The position numbers and the translations under genes were made by a program. From NCBI RefSeq assembly GCF_017498085.1, contig NZ_JAGBKM010000001.1:179021-243020 (forward strand): a stretch of 64,000 bases of DNA, read 5' to 3'. Position 1 is the first letter of the stretch; each line of letters begins with the position of its first letter. Below the pieces are notes generated by a model that was not told where the DNA came from, made no database searches, and saw nothing but the letters and a program-made list of their open reading frames with translations. Shown one piece after another: positions 27,107-35,502 of the stretch. This DNA is from Psychrobacter coccoides. GTDB taxonomy: Bacteria > Pseudomonadota > Gammaproteobacteria > Pseudomonadales > Moraxellaceae.

Positions 27107-27700
27107 ATGGACTTGGCAAGCTACTGGCAGTACAGCGACATGGTGACCAAGAGTTTATTTTTTCTGCTCCTAATATTATCCATCATTTCTTGGGTCACAG
27201 GTATCATACGCATCATTCAAAGTCGTAGGTTAGCAGGCGAGGTTGCGGATGATTTAAGCCAGAAATTACAAGCCAAGATCTTTGAGCTACAAGACTCAGA
27301 CGCTGCTACTCGCCGTTTGGTCGTAGAGCAGGCGCTATTGAAACATATTGGGCGCTATCGGTTTGCCAGTGAGCGTGGGCTGCCTATCTTGGGGACAACG
27401 GCAGCGATTGCACCGTTCATCGGGCTTTTTGGTACGGTGTGGGGTATCTTTCATGCGTTACATAGTATCGGTACTAGCGGACAAGCAGGACTTGAGCAAG
27501 TCGCAGGGCCAGTCGGTGAGGCGCTGATTATGACAGGGCTTGGTATAGCAGTGGCTATTCCAGCTGTGGTGTTTTATAACTTGGCTGTGCGTATTAATCG
27601 CCAAATCATGTACCACGCCAATGACAGAGCGCATGACTTGTTGGCGCAGTCTATCGAGCTATCAGCAGAACAAGGCGCTATGCATAGAGTATCCGACTAG
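27107..27700 (+). CDS. MotA/TolQ/ExbB proton-channel family protein
   Basis: 197 residues with three membrane segments. An N-terminal segment (SLFFLLLILSIISWVTGII), and the family core GLPILGTTAAIAPFIGLFGTVWGIFHALHSIG followed by GEALIMTGLGIAVAIPAVVFYNL. This is the ExbB type, which forms the proton-driven motor with ExbD and TonB. AAGGAG precedes the ATG, 96 bp after the TonB-like gene. The next gene is on the other strand, so the ExbD partner must come from elsewhere in the genome. Confidence 0.88.
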   Translation: MDLASYWQYSDMVTKSLFFLLLILSIISWVTGIIRIIQSRRLAGEVADDLSQKLQAKIFELQDSDAATRRLVVEQALLKHIGRYRFASERGLPILGTTAAIAPFIGLFGTVWGIFHALHSIGTSGQAGLEQVAGPVGEALIMTGLGIAVAIPAVVFYNLAVRINRQIMYHANDRAHDLLAQSIELSAEQGAMHRVSD

Positions 27701-27706
27701 GGCGCT

Positions 27707-27863
27707 TACTATAGTTTACCCACTTTAAAAACGATACAGTGCGGTTGGGATGCTTTCTTTTAAAATACAGTTGCGCAGCCTCTGTGATAACAGCACGCAA
27801 GGAAAATTTATACCAACTGCACGATAACATCAGCGTATCGATTTTATTTCGAACTGACTATAC
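27707..27863. repeat. Family 1 palindromic repeat, copy B (reverse)
   Basis: About 157 bp, reverse relative to copy C. It contains GCGCAGCCTCTG and AAATTTATACCAACTGCAC, the complement of the family core, and runs from TTACTATAG to GACTATA. It is more diverged than copies C and D, and ends right at the stop of the lipoprotein gene. Confidence 0.65.
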
Positions 27864-28397
27864 TTACCAACCGTAGCCAAAGGGGCGGTAACCGAAGCGT
27901 CCATAGCCATAGCCGAATGGATAGGGCGAGCGCAGATAGTCAAGGTCACGTTGACGAATATAGTAATAACGCCCTTGCGAGTAGGCTTCTTCCAACTTCT
28001 CAATCCCTTCCAGCGGACACACTGGCTGCCAGTCATAGCCTTCACGCCCAAGCTTATAGGCGTTTAGCTCTGTACAATATCTTTTTAGACCCTGCTGGCG
28101 TCCTTGCTCCCACTGGATACGATTGGGGGCCGCCCCTGCGACATTGGCGCAGCTATTGGTATAGTGACCGAAATAAGCACCAGAGCGGCCTTGGATACCG
28201 TCGGCATAGCCGAGCGCTTGCCAGTTACTGGTTTGGCACTGACTTGGGGTCAAGCTTTGCGTGGTGGCGCAGCCTGACAGTGCGAGTAGGGTGGCCGCTA
28301 TAAGAGACAGGCTAGCCAGTGGTTTGATAGTAGGAGTAACGTGTTTTTTTATAGGCTGACAGCATGACGAATGATTTTTTTTAGAAAAATAAATCAT
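27864..28397 (-). CDS. DUF2799-type lipoprotein
   Basis: 177 residues. A basic N-terminal region is followed by a hydrophobic stretch and the lipobox LSGCATTQ (Cys near 43), so the signal is long; a downstream start is possible. The mature part has the DUF2799 character: LGYADGIQGRSGAYFGHYTNSC, then QWEQGRQQGLKRYC, a set of paired GxxxG and Cys residues. The C-terminus is Gly/Tyr/Arg-rich (YGYGRFGYRP). No function is known for this family. Its gene is flanked on both sides by oppositely oriented family 1 repeats. Confidence 0.78.
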   Translation of the reverse strand: MIYFSKKNHSSCCQPIKKHVTPTIKPLASLSLIAATLLALSGCATTQSLTPSQCQTSNWQALGYADGIQGRSGAYFGHYTNSCANVAGAAPNRIQWEQGRQQGLKRYCTELNAYKLGREGYDWQPVCPLEGIEKLEEAYSQGRYYYIRQRDLDYLRSPYPFGYGYGRFGYRPFGYGW

Positions 28398-28778
28398 AAT
28401 AAACCTGCTTGTGTCTGAAGTTATGGTTTATCATAGCATTTTTTTATACTAGCGACTTTTTTGGACGATGTGCTCATTTGTTTACATCATGAGAGCAAAA
28501 AGCTGATACGCCAATACTATAGTCAGCTAAATGTAAAACTGTTATGGATTTAAACGCGCTACTGGTATAAATTTTACTTGCGTGCTGCGTTCCCAGAGGC
28601 TGCGCAAAATTCATCCCAGTAGCGCTATGACACTTTTAGAGTGTATCGACTATATATCGACTTTACAATGAATCAGCGACGCCTTGAAATAGTCATGATG
28701 TCGAACAATATAGGGCTATAGCAAAACACAGTGAGCTGTCGTTAGCGGTTTTTTATTCATTGATAAGGTAAGATTGCC
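28398..28778. other. Divergent intergenic region with a repeat
   Basis: It contains family 1 repeat copy C (28516-28654). The rest is AT-rich, with no ORF recognised. Confidence 0.5.
28516..28654. repeat. Family 1 palindromic repeat, copy C
   Basis: About 139 bp from ACTATAGTCAGC to TATCGACTATA. GCGCTACTGGTATAAATTTT pairs with the inverted partner AAAATTCATCCCAGTAGCGC, giving a long imperfect hairpin. Nearly identical to copy D (39735-39873) in opposite orientation, with about five mismatches by eye. Confidence 0.85.
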
Positions 28779-29345
28779 ATGGGTGTATGGATTGCAGTTG
28801 CCATTGTACTGTTTGTATTAGGGAATATGATGGCACTTAAACCTAATGGCACAGATCAACGTATAGACAATTTGCGAATGAGTGCTCGCGGGCTGCAGCT
28901 CAACCCTAAGCTGGTGACTTGCCCCGATTGGGTAAAAGGTAAAGACGATGAGTATGGCAAAGGCATGATCGGTCAGTACGCCTTAGTACTAGAAGATGTC
29001 AGGTTCCCCCATGCTCGTTATCAGCCGATTGATGGCAGATGGCGGCCAGACAGTAGTATGGCCAGCGCTGTCCAGAATGATGGCTCAGCACGTCCAATAA
29101 ACTTTGTATTAGACAACGTGCCGTTAGATCTGCCAGCGACGATTGAGCCTTTTGTAAAAGCGCTATTGATAAAAGCCAACTGTATTATCATTTATTGGGA
29201 GGACGCCGCTTATGTGCGCCCTTCAAGCAGTCCAAACTTTCAAGCTCGTAATATAAAGCCTGACTTGAGTGTACTAAAATCTCAGCTTGAGAGTTGGGCG
29301 CTACAAATGCAGGCCAGTTTGCACGGCAAGTCGCAGTCGTATTAA
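28779..29345 (+). CDS. Hypothetical membrane-anchored protein upstream of topA
   Basis: 188 residues with one N-terminal hydrophobic segment (VWIAVAIVLFVLGNMMAL) and a soluble remainder. I do not recognise a family. The soluble part has regions such as RIDNLRMSARGLQLNPKLV and VKALLIKANCIIIYWEDAAYVRP. AAGGTAAG precedes the ATG. It lies 292 bp before topA on the same strand. The positively charged residues follow the hydrophobic segment, so it may be a type I or II anchor; orientation is unclear. Confidence 0.75.
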   Translation: MGVWIAVAIVLFVLGNMMALKPNGTDQRIDNLRMSARGLQLNPKLVTCPDWVKGKDDEYGKGMIGQYALVLEDVRFPHARYQPIDGRWRPDSSMASAVQNDGSARPINFVLDNVPLDLPATIEPFVKALLIKANCIIIYWEDAAYVRPSSSPNFQARNIKPDLSVLKSQLESWALQMQASLHGKSQSY

Positions 29346-29637
29346 GGACTGGAGGTTATACCGTGCTTAGAGTCTATAAGTGCGCCGCTAATCAAGCAAG
29401 ATGCTGGTTTTGAGCGTGATAAATCAAACGTTATTCGAGCCATTTTATAGCATCGCTTGTTTTTTGCAGTTGACAGTTTAACGTATAGCAGTGTAACGTC
29501 ATGACAAGTTTGCGGCCTTTTTTATATACCTTAAAGGGCTGGCAGTGATTATATGGGCTGATCCTGACTATTCTAATAAGTTATAACACTGCAAAATTTT
29601 ATCCACATTTAATCATTTTATTATGGTGTCGTCACAC

Positions 29638-32286
29638 ATGGCAAAAACCAAAAGTACAAAAAAAACGTCTACCAGCGATAGTAGCAAAGGCAAATCTTTG
29701 GTAATCGTCGAATCACCCGCCAAGGCAAAAACCATTAACAAATACCTTGGTGATGATTTTATCGTACGCTCAAGTATTGGGCATGTACGAGACCTACCTG
29801 TGAGTGCGAGTAAAAGCACTAAAAAAACCAGTAGCACTAAAAAAGATGAGACGTTATCTAAAGAAGAAAAAGCACGGCAAGCGTTGGTGCGCCGCATGGG
29901 CGTAGACCCTGAGCATGGCTGGGAAGCGGTTTACGAAGTGCTGCCCAATAAAACAAAAGTCATCAAAGAGCTAAAGTCACTCGCCAAAGATGCCGATAAA
30001 ATTTATCTGGCAACGGATATGGATAGAGAGGGGGAAGCCATTGCTTGGCACCTCAAAGAAGTCATCGGTGGCCCTGACAGTAAATATCAACGAGTGGTGT
30101 TTAACGAGATTACCAAGTCTGCCATTCAAAATGCCTTCAAAGAGCCCTCTAAGCTCGATATTGACCGTGTCAATGCTCAGCAAGCCCGCCGGTTTTTGGA
30201 TAGAGTCGTGGGTTTTATGGTGTCTCCATTATTGTGGCAAAAGGTCGCTCGTGGTCTGTCTGCCGGCCGGGTGCAGTCAGTAGCCATGCGTCTGGTGGTA
30301 GAGCGTGAGCATGAGATTCGTGCCTTTATTCCCGAAGAGTATTGGCAAATTCATGCCGACACACACATAAAGGGTAAAAAAGACGCTGAAGAGAATGGTA
30401 TTCGCTTGGAGGCGACCAAGCAAAACGGCAAAACGCTCAAACTGGCCAACAAAGAGCAGACCGATAAAGTCCTAGAGGTGCTGAAGTCCAATGACTATAT
30501 CGTCAAAGAACGTGAAGAAAAACCCACTCAGTCACGCCCTAGCGCCCCTTTTATTACCTCAACTTTACAGCAAGCCGCCAGTACTCGTTTAGGATTTCCG
30601 GTCAAAAAGACCATGATCTTGGCGCAGCGTCTCTATGAAGCGGGTCATATTACCTATATGCGTACTGACTCGACATTCTTGTCTGGTGACGCACTGGCTG
30701 CTGCTCGTGGCTATATTGAAGACAGCTTTGGGGCCAAGTACGTGCCAGAAAAGCCCAACTTCTATGGCAATAAACAAAGCGCACAAGAAGCGCATGAGGC
30801 GATCAGACCTTCTAATGTGCACATGAAGTCAACCCAGCTCAAAGGTGTAGAGCGTGATGCCATACGTCTTTATGAGCTGATATGGCGACAGTTTGTGGCC
30901 TGTCAGATGCCCCCTGCCAAATACCTGTCCGTCAGCTTGTTTGTAGAGTCGGGCAATGTCGAGCTAAAAGCCCGTGGTCGTACCATGACCTTTGATGGCT
31001 ATACTCGTGTGATGCCGCCAGCAAAAACAGATGAAACCTTGTTGCCTGATGTCAAAAAAGGCGATGAGCTCACACTCGATAAGCTGGATCCGAGTCAACA
31101 CTTTACCAAGCCGCCACCACGTTATACCGAAGCCAGTCTGGTCAAAGAGCTGGAGAAAAAAGGCATTGGTCGACCATCGACTTATGCCTCTATTATCTCC
31201 ACTATTCAGGACCGTGGCTATGTGAAGCTCGAAAACAAACGCTTATTTGCTGAAAAGATGGGCGATATTGTCACTGACAGATTGACCGACAGCTTTCCTG
31301 ACTTGATGGACTATACCTTTACTGCCGCACTTGAAGACAAGCTAGATTATGTGGCGACTGGTGAGCGTGACTGGAAAGACGTCTTGGATAACTTCTATGG
31401 CGACTTTAAAATCAAGCTCGACAAGGCCAAAGATAAAGATGGCATGCGTCCGAACGATCCTACTGATGTCCCCGACGTGCATTGTGACCTATGTGATCGT
31501 CCGATGCAGTTACGTACTGGCTCTACGGGTGTGTTTTTGGGCTGTACAGGTTATAACTTGCCACCAAAAGAGCGCTGTAAAGGCACTAAAAACTTGATGC
31601 CGGTAGAAGCCTTTGCCAATCTTGATGATTCAGAAAGCGATGACGATACCGCTGAAGTCAAAGATTTGATGGAAAAAAAGCGCTGTCCGAAATGTGGCAC
31701 GGCGATGAATGGCTATATCGTCGATGGTGGCCTTAAACTCCACGTTTGTGGTAACAACCCAGATTGTGATGGCTATATCCTTGAAGAAGGTAAGTTTGAA
31801 GTACCGGGCTCAGATGCGCCGACCATTGACTGTAATAAGTGTGATGGGCAGATGGAGTTGAAAACAGGACGCTTTGGTCCTTATTTTGCTTGTCAAAAAT
31901 GTGACAACACCCGCAAAGTGTTAAAGACTGGTGAAGCGGCGCCGCCACGTATGGATCCTATTCACATACCCGAGCTAAAATCGACCAAGCATGATGATTA
32001 CTTTATCTTGCGTGAAGGGGCAGCTGGGATGTTTTTAGCAGCGTCCAAGTTTCCAAAAGTACGTGAGACACGTGCGCCAAAACTGGCTGAACTGCGCCCT
32101 ATCAAGGATAAAATGGAAGATAAGTTTCAGTATCTGTTTGAAGGGCCGGACGAAGATCCAGACGGTAACCCAACCATTCTACGTTGGTCTCGCAAGAAAA
32201 AAGAGCAATATATTGGCTCTGAGAAAAACGGTAAAGCCACCCGTTGGGGCGTTTACTGGCGTAATGGTGAGTGGGTAGAAGAGTAG
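29638..32286 (+). CDS. topA: DNA topoisomerase I (type IA)
   Basis: About 882 residues. The Toprim domain opens with [19 protein letters not shown] and has [15 protein letters not shown]; the catalytic Tyr is in [12 protein letters not shown] (near residue 340). Three C-terminal zinc-ribbon units follow (CDLCDRPM...C, CPKCGTAM...[15 protein letters not shown]...CQKC), then a basic tail. It relaxes negative supercoils. No clear ribosome site supports either start; I take MAKTKSTKK at 29638, as is usual in the family, though an in-frame ATG at 29623 adds five residues. A Lys/Ser/Thr-rich insert lies near residues 60-75. Confidence 0.96.
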   Translation: MAKTKSTKKTSTSDSSKGKSLVIVESPAKAKTINKYLGDDFIVRSSIGHVRDLPVSASKSTKKTSSTKKDETLSKEEKARQALVRRMGVDPEHGWEAVYEVLPNKTKVIKELKSLAKDADKIYLATDMDREGEAIAWHLKEVIGGPDSKYQRVVFNEITKSAIQNAFKEPSKLDIDRVNAQQARRFLDRVVGFMVSPLLWQKVARGLSAGRVQSVAMRLVVEREHEIRAFIPEEYWQIHADTHIKGKKDAEENGIRLEATKQNGKTLKLANKEQTDKVLEVLKSNDYIVKEREEKPTQSRPSAPFITSTLQQAASTRLGFPVKKTMILAQRLYEAGHITYMRTDSTFLSGDALAAARGYIEDSFGAKYVPEKPNFYGNKQSAQEAHEAIRPSNVHMKSTQLKGVERDAIRLYELIWRQFVACQMPPAKYLSVSLFVESGNVELKARGRTMTFDGYTRVMPPAKTDETLLPDVKKGDELTLDKLDPSQHFTKPPPRYTEASLVKELEKKGIGRPSTYASIISTIQDRGYVKLENKRLFAEKMGDIVTDRLTDSFPDLMDYTFTAALEDKLDYVATGERDWKDVLDNFYGDFKIKLDKAKDKDGMRPNDPTDVPDVHCDLCDRPMQLRTGSTGVFLGCTGYNLPPKERCKGTKNLMPVEAFANLDDSESDDDTAEVKDLMEKKRCPKCGTAMNGYIVDGGLKLHVCGNNPDCDGYILEEGKFEVPGSDAPTIDCNKCDGQMELKTGRFGPYFACQKCDNTRKVLKTGEAAPPRMDPIHIPELKSTKHDDYFILREGAAGMFLAASKFPKVRETRAPKLAELRPIKDKMEDKFQYLFEGPDEDPDGNPTILRWSRKKKEQYIGSEKNGKATRWGVYWRNGEWVEE

Positions 32287-32311
32287 TCCTATCGATAAAT
32301 CATGGCACAAT

Positions 32312-32346
32312 AAAAAACCTCTTAGAAGATCTAAGAGGTTTTTTTA
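32312..32346. terminator. Bidirectional terminator between topA and sodC-like gene
   Basis: AAAAAACCTCTTAG and CTAAGAGGTTTTTTT form a hairpin with A- and T-runs on both sides, between convergent genes. Confidence 0.9.
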
Positions 32347-32391
32347 TGCGATTTAAGGTTGTATGCCAACCGCTATACATGTGTTTTGTGA

Positions 32392-32949
32392 CTAATTTTT
32401 TTCGATAATACCACAAGCGATACGATCACCGGCAGCACCTGCTGGCTGGCTCGTATAGTCATCAGCACCAGCGTGGACGATAAAGGCACGACGATAGACA
32501 CTGTACTTACCTGCTTCAGCAGCAGAGATTTTTTTATTCACGTAGTTTACAGTTGCGATGCCATCTTCATCTGCAGTTAGATTTGGTAAGTCACCGGCAT
32601 GACCATCCATGTCGTCTGGGTTTGAGTGGGGGTTGTTGTCTGGATTGAAATGACCACCTGCAGCTTTACCCATATTGGCGCAGCTACCCGTCTCATGAAT
32701 ATGCAATGCAACCGTCGCCCCTGGTGTCATATTCATCAGCTTACCATAGACCTGTACACCGTCATCGACAGGACGTAAAAACAGCTGTCCCACTTCACGG
32801 TCAGAGCCATCCGTTGCTTTAAGCGTAGATTTTAGTGCAGGCTGATCAAGAGGGTTGCCAGTTTGCATTTGGCCTTCTACGGTTTGACAGGCAGTAAGCG
32901 CCAACGCTGAGCCACATAATAACGCACTGGTAAGCATCAACTTCTTCAT
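32392..32949 (-). CDS. sodC: Cu/Zn superoxide dismutase family lipoprotein
   Basis: About 185 residues with a lipoprotein signal (LALTACQ). The Cu/Zn SOD motif VALHIHETGSCANMG is followed by GGHFNPDNNPHSNPDDMDGHAGDLPNL, which supplies the zinc ligands, and a C-terminal IVHAGADDYTSQPAGAAGDRIACGII loop with the copper His and Arg. It detoxifies superoxide in the periplasm. I chose the ATG at 32949 preceded by GGAGAATATA; an upstream ATG at 32961 is weaker. Convergent with topA. Confidence 0.9.
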   Translation of the reverse strand: MKKLMLTSALLCGSALALTACQTVEGQMQTGNPLDQPALKSTLKATDGSDREVGQLFLRPVDDGVQVYGKLMNMTPGATVALHIHETGSCANMGKAAGGHFNPDNNPHSNPDDMDGHAGDLPNLTADEDGIATVNYVNKKISAAEAGKYSVYRRAFIVHAGADDYTSQPAGAAGDRIACGIIEKN

Positions 32950-33130
32950 TATATTCTCCATTTATTGTTAGTAGTGATATTAAGGGGTATTTATACTTAT
33001 CATGTCATCAAAAGTTACATCAACATTTGTTAATATCGCAATCAGTATAGCCAAACATGGTTCATAACTATTCATCAAATGCGCAACAATCGGTTAATAA
33101 ATGTAAGTAACGTATGGGTTTGAAAGTCGA

Positions 33131-34243
33131 TCACGGTATATTCTTTGCTTCGTTTTGCCAGACCAAGGTTTCGCCTGTTGCCATCGTTTGCAATAAGTTA
33201 TAACGAGGCGTATCTGTCTGATTGTTTGCCGTTGACGATATCGGTTGTGAAGGTTGCAAACTTAGCATTAGATGACTGCTGCTATCACGCATTAAATCAA
33301 ACAAGGCGGACTCGATTCTGTTGCCTGTCTCACCACAGCCCATTACGGTACTAATAATAGAGCCGACTTTAAAGGTATTATCATTGAGTAAGAAATAAGG
33401 CGCGCGCGAGCCGTTACAGCCTGAGTTAAAGGATGCGTATTGATTATTAGGCCAACTCTCAAAGCTCGCTGAAATAGGGTGATCAGGATGATAAAAATTG
33501 CCCATAGGTTTTCTAACTAACTGACCATTATCATCATAAGTATTACTGACAGCGCTTACCAGTTGCCAATTATATTGTTCCAAAAGCTCATTGTTGATGG
33601 GTAAGCCATTAGCAGCAGCTAGCGCTTTTGCTGCGCCTGTGAAGATTAAGCGATTGCCATTTTCGATATTAAGTACCAAGTGTTTAGGGGCGGCTTTTTT
33701 ATCGACTGGTGCTGATTCTGATGTTAAAGATGAAGTTGGCAATAATTCAAAATTGAGTCTGACAGGCGTGTATTTAGCAAATAATGATTGAATACTATTA
33801 TTCTCTTTAATCGCCGTTTTATTATCAGAATTAGTGTCGTTATGACAAGTTGTGGGTGCTTTAGCAAGATGAGAATAATAGGGGTAAGGCGGCGCGGACA
33901 GCGCATGAAAATCCATCCTATAGTGCTCACAGCCTTGATAAAAGCTGATTGAGCTGGGTTTTACTTGTAAGGTAATTGGCGCAAAATCATTAATATCGAC
34001 GGTTTTACCGCCTTGATTAATCACTTGTGCCAACTGCCAATCATAATGAGCTACCCATTGCATTACTTGTGATTCTTTGATTACTATCTCGTCAGTAAAG
34101 TTAGAGTTAGCTTTAATAACAGGTGCGTTGACGATAGAGGTCTGCTGGATATTATTCAATGGCGCAGACTGGCAACCCATTAATCCCACTGCTACAGACA
34201 AGCTGATAATAGTTAATGAGCGCTTTATAGTTGGCAGGAGCAT
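33131..34243 (-). CDS. META-domain lipoprotein, paralogue 1
   Basis: 370 residues. Lipoprotein signal with lipobox VGLMGCQS (Cys at 24). Two META-like units: one around YDWQLAQVINQGGKTVDI...FYQGCEHYRM (residues ~68-115), and a second around YNWQLVSAVSN...FNSGCNGSRAPYFLLNDNTFKVGSIISTVMGCG (residues ~225-310). META (HslJ-like) proteins are envelope proteins linked to stress. It is 38 bp downstream of a similar gene at 34282, with which it shares layout and motifs (LEQYNWQLVSA against LERYQWHLISA). Function is unknown. Confidence 0.78.
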   Translation of the reverse strand: MLLPTIKRSLTIISLSVAVGLMGCQSAPLNNIQQTSIVNAPVIKANSNFTDEIVIKESQVMQWVAHYDWQLAQVINQGGKTVDINDFAPITLQVKPSSISFYQGCEHYRMDFHALSAPPYPYYSHLAKAPTTCHNDTNSDNKTAIKENNSIQSLFAKYTPVRLNFELLPTSSLTSESAPVDKKAAPKHLVLNIENGNRLIFTGAAKALAAANGLPINNELLEQYNWQLVSAVSNTYDDNGQLVRKPMGNFYHPDHPISASFESWPNNQYASFNSGCNGSRAPYFLLNDNTFKVGSIISTVMGCGETGNRIESALFDLMRDSSSHLMLSLQPSQPISSTANNQTDTPRYNLLQTMATGETLVWQNEAKNIP

Positions 34244-34281
34244 TGTAAAATCCTTTTTAAAAATATAAAAATGAATAGGGG

Positions 34282-35361
34282 CTAAGGTGTTTTCTTTATT
34301 TCATTCTTCCAGATAAGCGTTTTGCCAGAATCTAGCTCTTGAGTGAGTAAGTAGCCAGGTATAGGTACGCTAGAAATATTAGATGTCGATGTAATATCTG
34401 GGTGGGTCAGGGTTAATTGACTAGAACTGTTGTGCATAATGCGATCAAGATAATCTTCAATCCCATTAACTAAATCACCGCATCCCATTAAGGTTGAAGG
34501 AGAAGCGCCAATCAATAGGGTTTGATTAGAGGAGAGCGCGTAAGAGCCACCAACGCCGTTACATCCCGTAAAAAACCCAACGCTTTGACTGAAAGCCCCT
34601 TGTTGATAGTCGCTATGATTATATGAGTCAATATCAAAGCTTGCAGTAATAGGTGCGTTTGGATGATTTAATTCGCTAATAGATTTATTGGTATGGTCAG
34701 TAGCACTGATAAGATGCCATTGATAGCGCTCTAATATTTCATTAGTAATGGGTAATCCAGAGACGGCTCGTTTAGGCATAGCGGCGCCAGAAAAAATAAG
34801 CATTTTGCCTTTATCGGTTTTTAGAGCCAGTTGTTTCGATGCTTTTTTAGAAAAGAGTGGCGATGAAGGCAGTATAGGATCAAACTTAAAATATGAATCT
34901 GAATAAGGCGCAAATACAATTTCTAAAGCTCGTTGAATATCGCCCTTATTTAAGTCACTGCCCGGATGAGAAATAGCTATGCAGTCATCAGGTAAGTCTC
35001 TTATATCAGGCAATGAGTAGGGGTAAGGCAAAGGACGCATAGCCTTAAAAGTACCCTGATAACGATGACAGCCTTCTTCAAATAATAAAATATCGGGGCG
35101 GACTTGCATTATCAAAGGAGGCTTATGATTAAACGGTTGTATTTGTCCACTTTCATCGGTTACGTGGGTTAGTTGCCACTGGTATTTGGTAATCGTTTGA
35201 AAAAGTCTAGGTTTAGGCGTAGAGGTTGACCAGTTTTCGTTGTCTACAGCAGGATTAGTAAATACCGTGCTACTCAAACTAGTAGATTGGCAACCCAATA
35301 AAACTACAGAAGATAATAGACCAATCGTTAAAAGTGGACTAATTAAACGAATTAAAGTCAT
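34282..35361 (-). CDS. META-domain lipoprotein, paralogue 2
   Basis: About 359 residues. Lipobox VVLLGCQS. Same two-unit META-like layout as its neighbour: YQWQLTHVTDESGQIQPF...FEEGCHRY and YQWHLISATDHTN...FFTGCNGVGGSYALSSNQTLLIGASPSTLMGCG. I take the ATG at 35361 (MTLIRLISP) instead of the upstream ATG at 35400, because the signal peptide then begins properly; ribosome sites are weak. Transcribed just before paralogue 1, likely as one unit after gene duplication, now well diverged. Confidence 0.76.
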   Translation of the reverse strand: MTLIRLISPLLTIGLLSSVVLLGCQSTSLSSTVFTNPAVDNENWSTSTPKPRLFQTITKYQWQLTHVTDESGQIQPFNHKPPLIMQVRPDILLFEEGCHRYQGTFKAMRPLPYPYSLPDIRDLPDDCIAISHPGSDLNKGDIQRALEIVFAPYSDSYFKFDPILPSSPLFSKKASKQLALKTDKGKMLIFSGAAMPKRAVSGLPITNEILERYQWHLISATDHTNKSISELNHPNAPITASFDIDSYNHSDYQQGAFSQSVGFFTGCNGVGGSYALSSNQTLLIGASPSTLMGCGDLVNGIEDYLDRIMHNSSSQLTLTHPDITSTSNISSVPIPGYLLTQELDSGKTLIWKNEIKKTP

Positions 35362-35432
35362 GATTGTCTGCTCGATAAACATTTGTCTAAAATATAGCAC
35401 AAGGTTTTAACCAGATTGCTTTTTATTTTTGT

Positions 35433-35467
35433 CAAAAAAAGCCGCCCGTCATGACGACAAGCGGCTC
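35433..35467 (-). terminator. Terminator of lon
   Basis: On the minus strand AGCCGC and GCGGCT enclose a loop with a short CGTCATGACG palindrome, followed by a run of seven T. Confidence 0.8.
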
Positions 35468-35502
35468 TCTAATTAATAAGACTACATCAGCAGTTTTTCA
35501 GA

